NCBI RefSeq assembly: GCF_022346885.1
Contig: NZ_JAKRNK010000003.1
Location: 124,001-188,000 of the forward strand
DNA length: 64,000 nucleotides
Direction of reading: 5' to 3'
Origin: Paenibacillus sp. ACRRX
GTDB taxonomy: Bacteria > Bacillota > Bacilli > Paenibacillales > Paenibacillaceae
This document shows, one piece after another, positions 26,831 through 36,193 of this stretch. The translations under genes were made by a program, and so were the position numbers. The notes under the pieces are model-generated. The model was given only the letters and a program-made list of their open reading frames with translations, was not told where the DNA came from and made no database searches. Positions within the stretch are counted from its first letter, which is position 1, and the number at the start of each line of letters is the position of its first letter.

Positions 26831-28441
26831 TTAGCCCCCTACCTTGAACATATCGATAATTTGGCTGACACCATACTCAACGGGTGCTGTCACCAAGGAC
26901 GGGAAAAGACCGATGAGTACGATGCAAGCTGTTAATACGATAGCCGGAACTGCCTCGACCAGACGCGCGTCTTTCAGCTCATGATGATGTGCGGCTATTG
27001 GCCCGAATGTGATGGATAATACCCCGCGCAATACATACACCGCGCTCAGGATCACACCAAACGCACCAAGCGTTGCAGCCCAAGGCAGCTTACCGTAAAG
27101 GCCAAGCAAGGAGAACAACTCGGCCGGAAAGCCCGATAGACCGGGGAGTCCCAAAGAAGCTAAGCCTGCAATCAATAGCAGAGCGCTAATAAAGGGAAGC
27201 CGCTTGGCGAGCCCTCCAAGTTCATCGAGACGCGTAGTTCCAGTACGTTCAATCACACTGCCTACGAGCAGGAAAAACAAGGCGGAAATAAATCCATGGG
27301 ATACCATTTGCATAACCGCACCTTGCAGCCCAATTTCATTCATAGCTGCTATCCCGAATAACACAAATCCCATATGGCTAATACTCGAATAAGCTAACAC
27401 AAGTCGAAATTCAGTTTGGACAAAGGCCAAAATTGCACCATATAAGATATTAATAATGCCAAGGATGGCCAACACCGTTGCCCAATCTGCCAACTGATGC
27501 GGCAGCAGTACAATACCGAATTGAATGAGACCGTAAGCCCCCATTTTAAGCAAGACACCTGAATGAAGCATAACAACAGGAGTAGGTGCTTCAGCGTGTA
27601 CTTTCAGCATCCAAGTATGAAAAGGGAATATAGGCAGCTTAATGCCAAACGCAATCAACAGCAGCACAAACGTGCCAATCCGCCAGCCTTCAGACAAGAA
27701 AAACGGATTGTGACCAAGGTTAGCGGCAGCCTCTGATGATTGTAAATGGCTTACGATCGTATGAAGATCACCGCTATATACATACTTTACTATGCCGCTT
27801 GAGTCCGTAATCTGATCAAAACCAGCTGTTGCAACCAGAATGGCAAAGGCAACAAGCATCAACGCAGAACCGAGTCCGTTATAAAGCAGAAAATGGTTGG
27901 CAGCCCGCTCTCGATTAGCCAAGCCCCATATCCCGATCAAGAAAAAGGTCGGAACAAGCGTCCATTCAAAGAAAGCGAAAAATAAAAGTAAGTCCCGAGC
28001 CATAAAGACGCCAAGCATGCCTACTTCCAGCAGCAATAACAAAATATAATAGGTTTTCTGACGTTTACGAACAGATACCGAAGCCAAAGCTGACATCGCA
28101 GCCACGATTGTGGTCATGACTACAAGCGGCAGCGACAACCCATCTAAGGCCAGGTGGTATTGAATGTCAAATGTCCATGACTGAATACCCTTTGCCACAT
28201 CCAAATTTAACGGAATGGAAATCCAGTCGAACTTCTCCAATAGTGTGTTCCCCTGTTTTAATGCATCATAACCCGCATAAATTGCAACAGCTATGATTAG
28301 CGAGATAAAGGTCGTCACTATACCCATTATCCGAATCGCGAGCACCCGCTCTTTTGGAATGAGTAACAATACAAGCACGCCAAGCAGCGGCGAAAAAGTC
28401 AACAAAGACAACCATGGGATAGAACTCATCTGAGCTGCCAT
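26831..28441 (-). CDS. nuoM: NADH-quinone oxidoreductase subunit M
   Basis: This 536-residue polytopic protein is the second antiporter-like subunit. Landmarks are the Glu in LLFFAFFEWTLVPTFFLIGI, the Lys in AFGIKLPIFPFHTWMLKVH and AEAPTPVVMLHSGVLLKMGAYG that follows it. These are the conserved proton-channel residues of NuoM/Mrp-type proteins. The start overlaps the nuoL stop by one base (TAATG), with AAGGGGG upstream, indicating translational coupling. Confidence 0.96.
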   Translation of the reverse strand: MAAQMSSIPWLSLLTFSPLLGVLVLLLIPKERVLAIRIMGIVTTFISLIIAVAIYAGYDALKQGNTLLEKFDWISIPLNLDVAKGIQSWTFDIQYHLALDGLSLPLVVMTTIVAAMSALASVSVRKRQKTYYILLLLLEVGMLGVFMARDLLLFFAFFEWTLVPTFFLIGIWGLANRERAANHFLLYNGLGSALMLVAFAILVATAGFDQITDSSGIVKYVYSGDLHTIVSHLQSSEAAANLGHNPFFLSEGWRIGTFVLLLIAFGIKLPIFPFHTWMLKVHAEAPTPVVMLHSGVLLKMGAYGLIQFGIVLLPHQLADWATVLAILGIINILYGAILAFVQTEFRLVLAYSSISHMGFVLFGIAAMNEIGLQGAVMQMVSHGFISALFFLLVGSVIERTGTTRLDELGGLAKRLPFISALLLIAGLASLGLPGLSGFPAELFSLLGLYGKLPWAATLGAFGVILSAVYVLRGVLSITFGPIAAHHHELKDARLVEAVPAIVLTACIVLIGLFPSLVTAPVEYGVSQIIDMFKVGG

Positions 28442-30342
28442 TACCAGAACCCCCTTCCTAGCGCGAGCATCAGCAAGACCAGCGCTACGAAACCAAATAA
28501 GGACACGATTCCATAGGTTTGAAGCTGTCCGTTTTGAACTCGCGTTGAGGTTCTACCAAATCCATCTACAAGCGCTGAGATACAGCGGACAATTCCGTCC
28601 ACTACAAAGCGATCGATCATGTCCAACCCTCTCCCTATAACACGTAAAGGGCGGACAATTAGCCAGTCATACAATTCATCGATGTAATATTTACGCTCCA
28701 GCAAGCGGAACAAAGGAGCTGCTGCCTGCTCAAGCCTGTCGCTGCGTTGTGCTTGCCTAGGTCGGTATAACAGATAACCGAGCAAAATACCGCAGACACC
28801 TGCCGCAACCGATATGATCATAACAAGCACATTCGCATGATCCTGAGTTGGCTCTCCAGTCAGCCAGGTACCAAACTGACCGTTAAATGGCGTGTAGACA
28901 AAGCCAGCAATAAGAGCCAGCACAGCTAAAACGACCAATGGAATCGTCATAAACCACGGGGATTCATGTGCTTTTCGATGTATCTTTTCATCTGCAGGCT
29001 TGCCAGTAAAGGCTACAAAGAACAACCGTGCCATATAAAACGCGGTAAAGAATGCCGCAAGCACACCGATCACAAACAGCAGCTTATGGTCTTGCTCCCA
29101 TGCCGCTGCCAGAATAGCATCCTTGGACCAGAAGCCCGAAAACGGTGGAATGCCGGAAAGCGCCAAGGCCCCGATTGCAAATGTCCACGTCGTTATTTTC
29201 ATCTTACGGCCAAGTCCACCCATCTGGAATATATCCTGCGTATGTACTGCATGAATCACGCTGCCCGCTCCAAGGAACAATAGAGCCTTAAAGAACGCAT
29301 GCGTAAACAGATGAAACACACCTGCGGTAACAGCGCCTAGTCCCAGCGCCATCATCATATAACCTAACTGGCTAACTGTTGAATAGGCCAGAATTCGCTT
29401 TATATCCCGCTGCGCAAGCCCAATCGTAGCAGCAAATATAGCTGTAAACCCACCCACACTTGCTACGATAGCCATCGCTGTAGGGGACACATGGAAAATC
29501 GCAAATGTACGTGCCACCAAATAGACGCCTGCGGCAACCATCGTTGCGGCATGGATCAACGCTGAAATTGGTGTTGGCCCTTCCATCGCGTCAGGCAGCC
29601 ACGTATGGAGGGGGAACTGTCCGGATTTCCCCATAGCCCCAATAAAGATTAACGAAGCGATCCACGTGGCTATACCGGCGGTAATGCCATGTTGTGCAAG
29701 GGAGTCTGCACTTTGAAAGACTGTTTGAATGACACTGAAGTCTAACGAATGGTTTGGCATCTGCCAGAAGAGCAGCAGAATCGCGACAAGCAGCCCAACG
29801 TCCCCGATGCGCGTTACAATAAAAGCTTTCTTGGCTGCTGCCCGTGCTGCGGGGCGTTCATACCAGAAGCCGATTAGGAGGAAAGAACACGCCCCTACCA
29901 ACTCCCAGAACATATACAATTGAAGCAAGTTCGGTGAGACTACGAGACCAAGCATTGAGCTTGTAAATAATGCAATATAAGCAAAAAATACGTGCTGTCT
30001 GTCGTCACCTGCCATATACCCTTTAGCATAAAGGTTGACTAATGTACTAACTACCGTAACAACTAACAGCATCAATACATTCAAATTGGTCAGTTCATAG
30101 CCAACTCTAAGTGTGACCTCCCCCAAATTAACCCAATCGATACTGCGGGAGTACACTTCTGCATCAGGTGACCAACGCTCCGTCAGAACCAGGACGGACA
30201 GTACTAACGCGGCTAACGAACTCAAGACGCCAATCAGGGAGGCAGCTCCCTTCACTTGTCGCCCAAGTGCCGTCAACACGAGGAACGCGAGCAGCGGAAT
30301 AGTTGGAATAGCCCACGCGTATTGCGAAAAGACGGTCTCCAT
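28441..30342 (-). CDS. nuoL: NADH-quinone oxidoreductase subunit L
   Basis: NuoL is the distal antiporter-like subunit, recognisable by its length (633 residues) and the long amphipathic C-terminal part that in known structures runs along the membrane arm. Motifs are LLQLYMFWELVGACSFLLIG (Glu), GAMGKSGQFPLHTWLPDAME (Lys) and GPTPISALIHAATMVAAGVY. A soluble linker near residues 520-560 (RPRQAQRSDRLEQ) precedes the last helices. The gene lies 21 bases after nuoK. Confidence 0.96.
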   Translation of the reverse strand: METVFSQYAWAIPTIPLLAFLVLTALGRQVKGAASLIGVLSSLAALVLSVLVLTERWSPDAEVYSRSIDWVNLGEVTLRVGYELTNLNVLMLLVVTVVSTLVNLYAKGYMAGDDRQHVFFAYIALFTSSMLGLVVSPNLLQLYMFWELVGACSFLLIGFWYERPAARAAAKKAFIVTRIGDVGLLVAILLLFWQMPNHSLDFSVIQTVFQSADSLAQHGITAGIATWIASLIFIGAMGKSGQFPLHTWLPDAMEGPTPISALIHAATMVAAGVYLVARTFAIFHVSPTAMAIVASVGGFTAIFAATIGLAQRDIKRILAYSTVSQLGYMMMALGLGAVTAGVFHLFTHAFFKALLFLGAGSVIHAVHTQDIFQMGGLGRKMKITTWTFAIGALALSGIPPFSGFWSKDAILAAAWEQDHKLLFVIGVLAAFFTAFYMARLFFVAFTGKPADEKIHRKAHESPWFMTIPLVVLAVLALIAGFVYTPFNGQFGTWLTGEPTQDHANVLVMIISVAAGVCGILLGYLLYRPRQAQRSDRLEQAAAPLFRLLERKYYIDELYDWLIVRPLRVIGRGLDMIDRFVVDGIVRCISALVDGFGRTSTRVQNGQLQTYGIVSLFGFVALVLLMLALGRGFW

Positions 30343-30363
30343 TTCTCGTATCCTCCTAATCCG

Positions 30364-30675
30364 TTATCTGCGTAAGTCGTCATATTCGTCCACGTTGGCA
30401 GTGCCACGGTTCCGGTACAACGCGATCAAGATCGCAACTCCAACAGCGGCTTCCGCTGCAGCAATCGCGATGTTAAAGAGCGAGAACACTTGCCCTTTAA
30501 GATTCGGAACGACTCCGTATTTAGAAAATGCGACTAAGTTTAAGTTCACTGCGTTTAGCATCAGTTCAATCGAAAGCAGGACAATGACTGCACTTCGTTT
30601 AGTCAACACGCCGTATAGACCGATACAAAACAAGATAGCAGCTAGTGTTAAAAAGGAAGCCAGCATGGTGCTCAT
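30364..30675 (-). CDS. nuoK: NADH-quinone oxidoreductase subunit K
   Basis: The 103-residue product has three membrane helices and the two conserved membrane Glu residues of NuoK ([20 protein letters not shown] and [20 protein letters not shown]), which form part of the proton path. It overlaps nuoJ by 4 bases (ATGA type). Length and motifs are standard. Confidence 0.96.
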   Translation of the reverse strand: MSTMLASFLTLAAILFCIGLYGVLTKRSAVIVLLSIELMLNAVNLNLVAFSKYGVVPNLKGQVFSLFNIAIAAAEAAVGVAILIALYRNRGTANVDEYDDLRR

Positions 30676-31307
30676 TTAGAATCGCCTCCTTTCGGAGGCT
30701 CTTGTAACTGTTGCAGCCCAGAAGATGATGATTCAGGAGCAGGGTAGGAGGCCTCTTCTGCAAGTGCAGACGATTGAGGGCTCGAAGTCGGATCGTCATT
30801 CTTCGCGAGCACGATTGCACCAATAAAGGCTACCGTCAACAATACAGATAACAATTCAAACGGGATGACATGCTCTGTGAACAGCAGCTTGCCGAGCGCC
30901 AACGTATTGTCTTCAGAAAGGGGTCTATCGACAGGTGTCGGAAATTGCGTTCCCCTAATAGAGAAGAACAACACGCCGAACAGCGCCAAACAGCCGATGG
31001 CTGCCAGCGCTTCTTTCCAAGGCTTCATGATCGCTTCGTCTTGCTTATCATGCCGAGTCATCATAATGCCAAAGATCATCAGAATCGAGATGGCGCCTGC
31101 ATAGACGAGTACTTGCACAAAGGCTACAAATTCCGCTTCCAGCAGCACATAAATCCCTGCCAGCCCCACAAATGAAAAGGCAAGAGATACGACCATATGC
31201 ACGACTTTCGTAAAGTTCAGCATCAACACAGCACCCGTTATTACACATACCGCCAAGGCAAAGAAAGCTACTGTCTGGCCATTAAGCTCCAATGAAAAGT
31301 TAAACAT
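30672..31307 (-). CDS. nuoJ: NADH-quinone oxidoreductase subunit J
   Basis: This 211-residue subunit has five membrane helices, with the conserved third helix [20 protein letters not shown] that in known complexes rearranges during turnover. The C-terminal ~35 residues are a hydrophilic Ser/Pro/Glu tail ([20 protein letters not shown]). It overlaps nuoI by 8 bases and nuoK by 4. Confidence 0.95.
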   Translation of the reverse strand: MFNFSLELNGQTVAFFALAVCVITGAVLMLNFTKVVHMVVSLAFSFVGLAGIYVLLEAEFVAFVQVLVYAGAISILMIFGIMMTRHDKQDEAIMKPWKEALAAIGCLALFGVLFFSIRGTQFPTPVDRPLSEDNTLALGKLLFTEHVIPFELLSVLLTVAFIGAIVLAKNDDPTSSPQSSALAEEASYPAPESSSSGLQQLQEPPKGGDSK

Positions 31308-31761
31308 CCTTCTTTGCCCCTCCTTTTGGCAGCATTGAGATATTGTCCTGCCGGATCAGACTGTTATTGCCATTCAGCCAATCCCGATCCTTGTACAGAT
31401 CGTCGCGGCTGTAAGTTGCAAGCTCAAAATTATTGGTCATCACAATCGCTTCGGTTGGACATACTTCTGTGCATAGATCACAAAGGATACAAATCTCAAA
31501 GTTAATATCATACGTGTCGATGACCTTCCCCTTTTTGTCTGGATCCGGATTGGGCTTGCCTGTCAATGTGATACATTCGGTTGGACAGACACGGGCACAT
31601 GCATTACATACAATACATTTATCCGGGTCAAAATGCTGGATCCCTCGGAAGCGATCCGGCATTTGCAAAGGAACGTCTGGATAGGCGTAAGTGACCTTTT
31701 TTGATGTCATCGCCTTAAATGTGACACCAAGACCTTTAAGCAATCCCTTCACGGATTTCAC
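31300..31761 (-). CDS. nuoI: NADH-quinone oxidoreductase subunit I, 2x[4Fe-4S] ferredoxin type
   Basis: NuoI carries clusters N6a and N6b that pass electrons towards NuoB. The 153-residue product has both CxxCxxCxxxCP motifs: CIVCNACARVCP (about residues 49-60) and CILCDLCTEVCP (about 92-103). The N-terminal helix region contacts NuoH in known complexes. The gene overlaps nuoJ by 8 bases and lies 7 bases after nuoH. As nuoE, F and G are absent from the operon, the electron input to this chain is open. Confidence 0.96.
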   Translation of the reverse strand: MKSVKGLLKGLGVTFKAMTSKKVTYAYPDVPLQMPDRFRGIQHFDPDKCIVCNACARVCPTECITLTGKPNPDPDKKGKVIDTYDINFEICILCDLCTEVCPTEAIVMTNNFELATYSRDDLYKDRDWLNGNNSLIRQDNISMLPKGGAKKDV

Positions 31762-31768
31762 CCCTTGC

Positions 31769-32785
31769 TTATTTGTTAAATATCTCGATATATGCCGCAG
31801 TCAAGAAAATGTTAAGTATTGCAAGCGGCAGCAGCACCTTCCAGCCGAAGCTCATCAGTTGATCGACGCGGATACGCGGAAGCGTCGCACGCAGCCAGAA
31901 CAAGAAGAACACGCAGAAGGAGAATTTGAGTACAAACCATAACAAGCCTGGGATGAAATCAAGAACCGCAAGCGGAGGATGCCATCCGCCTAAAAACAAA
32001 ACCGTCGTTAGCGCCGAGATCGCGAAGACGTATACATACTCGGCCAGCATAAAAAACGCAAAGCGGAAGCCACTGTACTCCACGTGGTATCCTGCAACTA
32101 ACTCTGACTCTGCTTCCGGTAAGTCAAATGGTGTCCGATTCAGTTCCGACACCGCCGCAATCATAAAAATGACAAAGCCGATTATCTGAGGAAGGAAGTT
32201 CCACTCCCAAAAGTTGTTCCCTTGTCCCTCTACAATTGTTCGCAAGCTTAAACTTCCATTTAGCATAATAACGCCAACCACGGACATAACCAGTGGAATC
32301 TCATAACTGATCATTTGTGCCGCCGACCGCATTCCACCAAGCAAGGAATATTTGTTGTTGGATGCCCAGCCTCCCAATACAACACCAATAGTAGAAATAC
32401 TGGACAAGGCTGCATAATAGAGCAGACCAACGTTTAAGTCAGCAAAACCTAAAGATTGTGTATAAGGGATGGTTGCAAGCACAGCAAAAGACGGCACATA
32501 AACGATGACTGGAGCAAGTATAAAAAGCGCCCGATCCGCTTTCTTTGGAATTGTATCTTCTTTGAGTAGAAGCTTGAGGATGTCGGCTACCGTCTGCAGC
32601 AATCCAAATGGACCTACTCGTGTAGGACCATGTCGCAGCTGCATCCAGCCGATTACTTTTCGTTCAAAATAAATCGCATACGTAACAAAGCCGAGTACAA
32701 CAAACAGGAATACAACTCCCCATCCGAAGAATACCAACCCGTTCTGCCACGTAAAAGATTGCTGAATCAGCTCTTGCATTAGCAA
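31769..32785 (-). CDS. nuoH: NADH-quinone oxidoreductase subunit H
   Basis: NuoH couples the quinone site to the membrane arm. The 338-residue protein has eight to nine helices and the conserved features IYFERKVIGWMQLRHGPTRV-type loop (about residues 38-58) and the acidic loop SELNRTPFDLPEAESELVAG (about 216-235), plus GYHVEYSGFRFAFFMLAEY after it. The gene start overlaps the nuoD stop by 7 bases. Confidence 0.97.
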   Translation of the reverse strand: MLMQELIQQSFTWQNGLVFFGWGVVFLFVVLGFVTYAIYFERKVIGWMQLRHGPTRVGPFGLLQTVADILKLLLKEDTIPKKADRALFILAPVIVYVPSFAVLATIPYTQSLGFADLNVGLLYYAALSSISTIGVVLGGWASNNKYSLLGGMRSAAQMISYEIPLVMSVVGVIMLNGSLSLRTIVEGQGNNFWEWNFLPQIIGFVIFMIAAVSELNRTPFDLPEAESELVAGYHVEYSGFRFAFFMLAEYVYVFAISALTTVLFLGGWHPPLAVLDFIPGLLWFVLKFSFCVFFLFWLRATLPRIRVDQLMSFGWKVLLPLAILNIFLTAAYIEIFNK

Positions 32786-33885
32786 TCCACCTCCCCGACG
32801 ACAATATCGACGCCACCCAATATAGTGATCAGGTTAGTCATCGTTTCGCCAACGAGCAATTTAGGTAATATTTGAAGATTTACAAATGAGGGCCTGCGGA
32901 ATTTTAAGCGGTAGGGCTCCGCTTTCCCTTTAGATATAATGTAACAGCCAATCTCGCCACGCGGTGATTCTATACGTGCATACACCTCACCTGCAGGCGG
33001 CCTGATGACGCGTGGTACTTTGCCCATCGTGTCCCCGCTAGAAGGAAATTGCTCAATAGCTTGCTCCAAGATCCTCAAGCTCTCGTGAACTTCCTGCAAG
33101 CGGATCAAGTATCTGTCGTAGCAGTCTCCCTTCTGTCCGAGCGGAACATCAAACTCGAAGCGGTCGTAGAGGCTGTACGGTTCTGTTTTTCGCAGATCCC
33201 AGTCCACACCTGTACAACGTAGATTAGCTCCACTCAAGCCATAGGCGATGGCCGTGTCTGCATCGTATTGGCCAACACCTTTAATACGGGCCAGAAAGAT
33301 CTCGTTGCCGCTGACGAGGCGGTCATATTCATCCATTCGTTTGCGCATATAGGGGATAAAGTCACGTACTTTCTCAATCCAGCCGGTTGGTGCATCCCAC
33401 TTAACACCGCCCACACGCATATAGTTGTATGTCAGGCGTGCGCCGCTGATCTCGTTAAAGAGATCAATGATTATCTCGCGATCTCTGAAGGCATACAGGA
33501 ATGGGCTCATCGCACCAATATCAAGCAAATAAGTTCCCCACCATACAAGGTGGCTGGCCACACGTTGAAGTTCCATTACAATTAAACGAAGGAATTCGGC
33601 ACGTTCAGGTACTTCGATATTCATCATCTTCTCGACAGCATGAACCAGCACATAATTGTTGGTCATCGCCGATACGTAATCCATACGGTCTGTATAGGGA
33701 ATGATTTGTGTATAATTTAAGCTTTCTGCCAGCTTCTCAGTACCGCGGTGCAAGTAACCCATTACTGGAGTTGCTTCGGTAATGACTTCGCCGTCAAGCT
33801 TGACGACGATGCGAAATACGCCATGTGTGCTGGGATGCTGGGGGCCTACGTTCAAGAGCAGTTCTTCTGTCCGTATCATAGGCAT
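32779..33885 (-). CDS. nuoD: NADH-quinone oxidoreductase subunit D
   Basis: NuoD is the 49-kDa-type subunit that forms the quinone-binding site with NuoB. The 368-residue product begins LLLNVGPQHPSTHGVFR, with the loop His residues next to the quinone, and has YTDRMDYVSAMTNN and the C-terminal ILGGVDIVVGEVDC typical of the family. GGAGG precedes the start; a second ATG two codons on is also possible. It overlaps nuoC by one base and nuoH by seven. Confidence 0.97.
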   Translation of the reverse strand: MPMIRTEELLLNVGPQHPSTHGVFRIVVKLDGEVITEATPVMGYLHRGTEKLAESLNYTQIIPYTDRMDYVSAMTNNYVLVHAVEKMMNIEVPERAEFLRLIVMELQRVASHLVWWGTYLLDIGAMSPFLYAFRDREIIIDLFNEISGARLTYNYMRVGGVKWDAPTGWIEKVRDFIPYMRKRMDEYDRLVSGNEIFLARIKGVGQYDADTAIAYGLSGANLRCTGVDWDLRKTEPYSLYDRFEFDVPLGQKGDCYDRYLIRLQEVHESLRILEQAIEQFPSSGDTMGKVPRVIRPPAGEVYARIESPRGEIGCYIISKGKAEPYRLKFRRPSFVNLQILPKLLVGETMTNLITILGGVDIVVGEVDC

Positions 33886-34904
33886 TACACCTCCGAATCA
33901 AGCTGCTCGTAGTCTTTGCGAAGCGGATAACCCACCCAGTCATCCGACATCATGATACGCCTTAAGTTTGGATGTCCTGGAAACGATATGCCAAACAAAT
34001 CATATGTTTCGCGCTCGTTCCAATCCGCAGTAGGCCATATAGGGGTTACGGAGGCGATAGACGGCTGTTCACGGTCTGTCTTCACGTGGACTGCTACCTC
34101 CATTCGGGTCTTTAGGCTAATAAGGTGGTACACAACAGCCAGATAGCTTTCCTGGTCGACGCCTGATAAGTTCCGTAAATAATCACAAGACCATTCCGGA
34201 TTATGCCTAAGCCATTGTGCCGTCTTATACCAGTGCTCCTCTTTAATCGTGACGGTAGGCATATGGCCGTCCGTCTCATTGATGGTAGACGCCTCCACTG
34301 CATCTGGGGCGATATCAGCTTGAAGCTGCTCCACGAGTCTATCAAGCAGTGGCTGCTTTGGAGAAGGCACCTTTGGCTGTTCTGGCTCTTCTGCCTTCGG
34401 CGCTCGTGGCGCACGCGCAGGCCGCGTCGCTGCAGCAGGCTCTGCTGCGCCTTCGCCCTCTGTGCCGCCTGCGGCGGCCGTGGCCCGAGCTGCTTTCGCT
34501 TCTGTTGCTGCCTTAACACGTGCAAGCTTCTCTTCCTCCGTCAGCGGCTGGCGAGTCGGCTTGTCTGCCGCCGCTTCCACTGGCGCATCGTCCCTGCGCT
34601 CTGCTGGCTGCGTTCCTGCCTCCGCAGCTTTTTCCTGCGCGACTTCCGCTGGCGCATCGCCCCTGCCCTCTGCTGGCACGTTACGCTTGCCTTCAGTCGG
34701 CTCCACCCCGACTTCCTGCGTCTCGCTTTGCTTCACTTCCATAAGTTCACTCGCTGCGCTCTCGCCCGCGTTATTCATGTCCCTAGCCGTACTGTCAGTA
34801 GCAGCTTCCAGTTTTGCCTCCACTGCATGAACAGTCTCCTTCGGCTCTTGCTCGGGCTGAAGTAATGGTTTCTCTCTATTCGTTGGTTGGTTATCCTCAC
34901 TCAT
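33885..34904 (-). CDS. nuoC: NADH-quinone oxidoreductase subunit C with long Ala/Glu-rich N-terminal extension
   Basis: The C-terminal ~150 residues (from about 185) are the 30-kDa subunit domain, ending with the family signature [18 protein letters not shown] and [12 protein letters not shown]. In front lies an extension of about 180 residues rich in Ala, Glu, Pro, Thr and Arg, with imperfect repeats ([20 protein letters not shown] then [20 protein letters not shown]). A usual NuoC is about 150-220 residues, so this one (339) is much longer. The extension looks disordered and its codons are GC-rich compared with the core. It overlaps nuoB by 4 bases and nuoD by one. Confidence 0.93.
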   Translation of the reverse strand: MSEDNQPTNREKPLLQPEQEPKETVHAVEAKLEAATDSTARDMNNAGESAASELMEVKQSETQEVGVEPTEGKRNVPAEGRGDAPAEVAQEKAAEAGTQPAERRDDAPVEAAADKPTRQPLTEEEKLARVKAATEAKAARATAAAGGTEGEGAAEPAAATRPARAPRAPKAEEPEQPKVPSPKQPLLDRLVEQLQADIAPDAVEASTINETDGHMPTVTIKEEHWYKTAQWLRHNPEWSCDYLRNLSGVDQESYLAVVYHLISLKTRMEVAVHVKTDREQPSIASVTPIWPTADWNERETYDLFGISFPGHPNLRRIMMSDDWVGYPLRKDYEQLDSEV

Positions 34905-35419
34905 CGGTTAGACACCCGCTTCCCAGTCTTAGCCTCATAGCGGATCTTCTCTTGCAGTTTATTAATGCCATAGATCAGTGCTGCAGGATTCGGCGGACAG
35001 CCAGGTATATACACATCTACTGGCACTACCTGATCCACTCCCTTAACTACAGCGTAAGACTTTACATACGGGCCGCCGGCTGTTGCACAGGACCCCATTG
35101 CGATAACCCATTTAGGCTCAGGCATCTGGTCATACAAACGCCGCAGCAGCGGGGCCATCTTCTTGGTTACCGTTCCTGCGACAATCATGCAGTCGGATTG
35201 TCGAGGTGAGGTGCGAAATATGACCCCAAATCGGTCCAAGTCGTAATGCGATGCCCCAGTTCCCATCATCTCAATCGCGCAGCACGCTAGGCCAAACGTA
35301 AGCGGCCACAGCGAATTGCTGCGTGCCCATGCCTTTAACTGCTCCAGCGTGCCGAAGAATACGTTACGTTCTAGCTCCCGTTGTTCTTCGGGTGTAATTG
35401 ATTCTAAAGCGAATTCCAT
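34901..35419 (-). CDS. nuoB: NADH-quinone oxidoreductase subunit B
   Basis: NuoB holds the terminal [4Fe-4S] cluster N2 that reduces quinone. The 172-residue protein has all ligand Cys residues: the tandem pair in [14 protein letters not shown] (about residues 43-56), the Cys in [11 protein letters not shown] and the Cys in [20 protein letters not shown]. It overlaps nuoA by 16 bases. Length and motif spacing are standard. Confidence 0.97.
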   Translation of the reverse strand: MEFALESITPEEQRELERNVFFGTLEQLKAWARSNSLWPLTFGLACCAIEMMGTGASHYDLDRFGVIFRTSPRQSDCMIVAGTVTKKMAPLLRRLYDQMPEPKWVIAMGSCATAGGPYVKSYAVVKGVDQVVPVDVYIPGCPPNPAALIYGINKLQEKIRYEAKTGKRVSNR

Positions 35420-35772
35420 TTGAGCACCTTCTTTTTCCAGGCGTAGATGAGACCAACAAGCAACAAACCGACAAATATAAGCATCTCTACTAAAGCAAAC
35501 AAGCCCAGTTGCTTATACGCAACTGCCCACGGATACAAGAAAACGGTTTCGACATCAAAAATGACAAACATGAGCGCAAACAAGTAATATCGGATATTAA
35601 ACCGTACTTGTCCCACACCCACTGGTTCGTTACCGCTTTCATAAGTGGTCTTCTTCATTTCTGTCGGCTTGTGCGGCCTAAGCAGTCGCCCTACTGCGAG
35701 CGCAATTACAGGCAACAAAATGCCAAGTGCGACAAAAATGGCCACGATGACGTAATTGTTGATGTAATCCAT
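35404..35772 (-). CDS. nuoA: NADH-quinone oxidoreductase subunit A
   Basis: The 122-residue product has three membrane helices and the NuoA signature [13 protein letters not shown] (about residues 40-52) followed by [22 protein letters not shown] chose the ATG at 35772 ([10 protein letters not shown]), which has a strong GGAGGGGG upstream; a reading from 35862 would add 30 residues not seen in the family. It is the first gene of the operon, with a sigma-A type promoter about 70 bases upstream. Confidence 0.96.
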   Translation of the reverse strand: MDYINNYVIVAIFVALGILLPVIALAVGRLLRPHKPTEMKKTTYESGNEPVGVGQVRFNIRYYLFALMFVIFDVETVFLYPWAVAYKQLGLFALVEMLIFVGLLLVGLIYAWKKKVLKWNSL

Positions 35773-35842
35773 GACATCCCCCTCCGTCGTGCAGCGATCA
35801 TATTTGACTGTACAGCAGTTAACTCGTAATAAACCCGACACA

Positions 35843-35871
35843 ATTATAACAAAACCTGCCAATATCGTCTA
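35843..35871 (-). promoter_or_regulatory. candidate sigma-A promoter of the nuo operon
   Basis: On the minus strand TAGACG (35871-35866) and TATAAT (35848-35843) are 17 bases apart. The -10 is perfect and the -35 matches at 4 of 6. It lies 71 bases before nuoA. Confidence 0.6.
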
Positions 35872-36013
35872 CGCAAAAGCTATGTTATTTATACGTTTTC
35901 GACAATTTTTAAATACAATGTTTTCCTTTAATAGGTATGATCACAAGCCCACCTTGAGACAACTCATTTATGAACATTGTGTGACATGTATATTAGAAAA
36001 ACTTATATAAGAC

Positions 36014-36043
36014 AAAAAAAAGAGCCGCGGAACCGACCGCGGC
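36014..36043 (-). terminator. strong Rho-independent terminator of the Fur-box unit
   Basis: GCCGCGG (36024-36030) and CCGCGGC (36037-36043) form a perfect 7-bp GC stem with a 6-base loop. The minus-strand RNA continues with UCUUUUUUUU (plus-strand A's at 36014-36021). There is no standard gene upstream on this strand before the Fur-box promoter, so it ends a short transcript. Confidence 0.9.
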
Positions 36044-36086
36044 AAAAAACATGGAGGATGAGGAAACTAACTACCTTACAACCAAC

Positions 36087-36137
36087 CTACTGCAATACGT
36101 CATTCACCAAGAAGAACGTCTGCGAGAACGTAGCCAA
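36087..36137 (-). CDS. possible 16-residue peptide inside the Fur-box unit
   Basis: A TTG at 36137 opens a frame for LATFSQTFFLVNDVLQ and stops at TAG (36087). GGAGAG lies 11 bases upstream, a long spacing. The peptide has a hydrophobic middle. The frame stays open further upstream, back through the Fur box, but without a good start. The frame could be chance. Confidence 0.25.
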   Translation of the reverse strand: MATFSQTFFLVNDVLQ

Positions 36138-36163
36138 TGTGATAACAACTCTCCACTCAGGTA

Positions 36164-36178
36164 TGAGAATGATTATCA
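36164..36178. promoter_or_regulatory. Fur box
   Basis: TGAGAATGATTATCA matches the 7-1-7 Fur consensus TGATAATNATTATCA at all but one position. It lies at about +9 to +23 of the minus-strand promoter, a good place for repression. Confidence 0.8.
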
Positions 36179-36193
36179 ATATTAACTGAGATC

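Larger units (their letters stand above)
36014..36187 (-). ncRNA. candidate Fur-controlled small RNA (about 175 nt)
   Basis: A near-consensus promoter (36194-36223), a Fur box just past the predicted start (36164-36178) and a strong terminator (36014-36043) define a transcription unit of about 175 bases with no standard gene. Its 3' half contains the pyrimidine-rich stretch UUUCCUCAUCCUCC (about 36052-36065), complementary to Shine-Dalgarno sequences. Iron-repressed sRNAs such as Bacillus FsrA and enteric RyhB share the first features, and FsrA acts through C-rich segments. The resemblance is in organisation only; I see no sequence identity claim to make. The unit could instead, or also, encode a very short peptide (36087-36137). 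Confidence 0.6.

Noticed and set aside
34203-34865. Plus-strand open frame of 220 codons opposite nuoC
   Set aside because: It arises from the GC-rich Ala/Glu repeat of nuoC; its Arg/Leu/Cys-rich product has no plausible fold.
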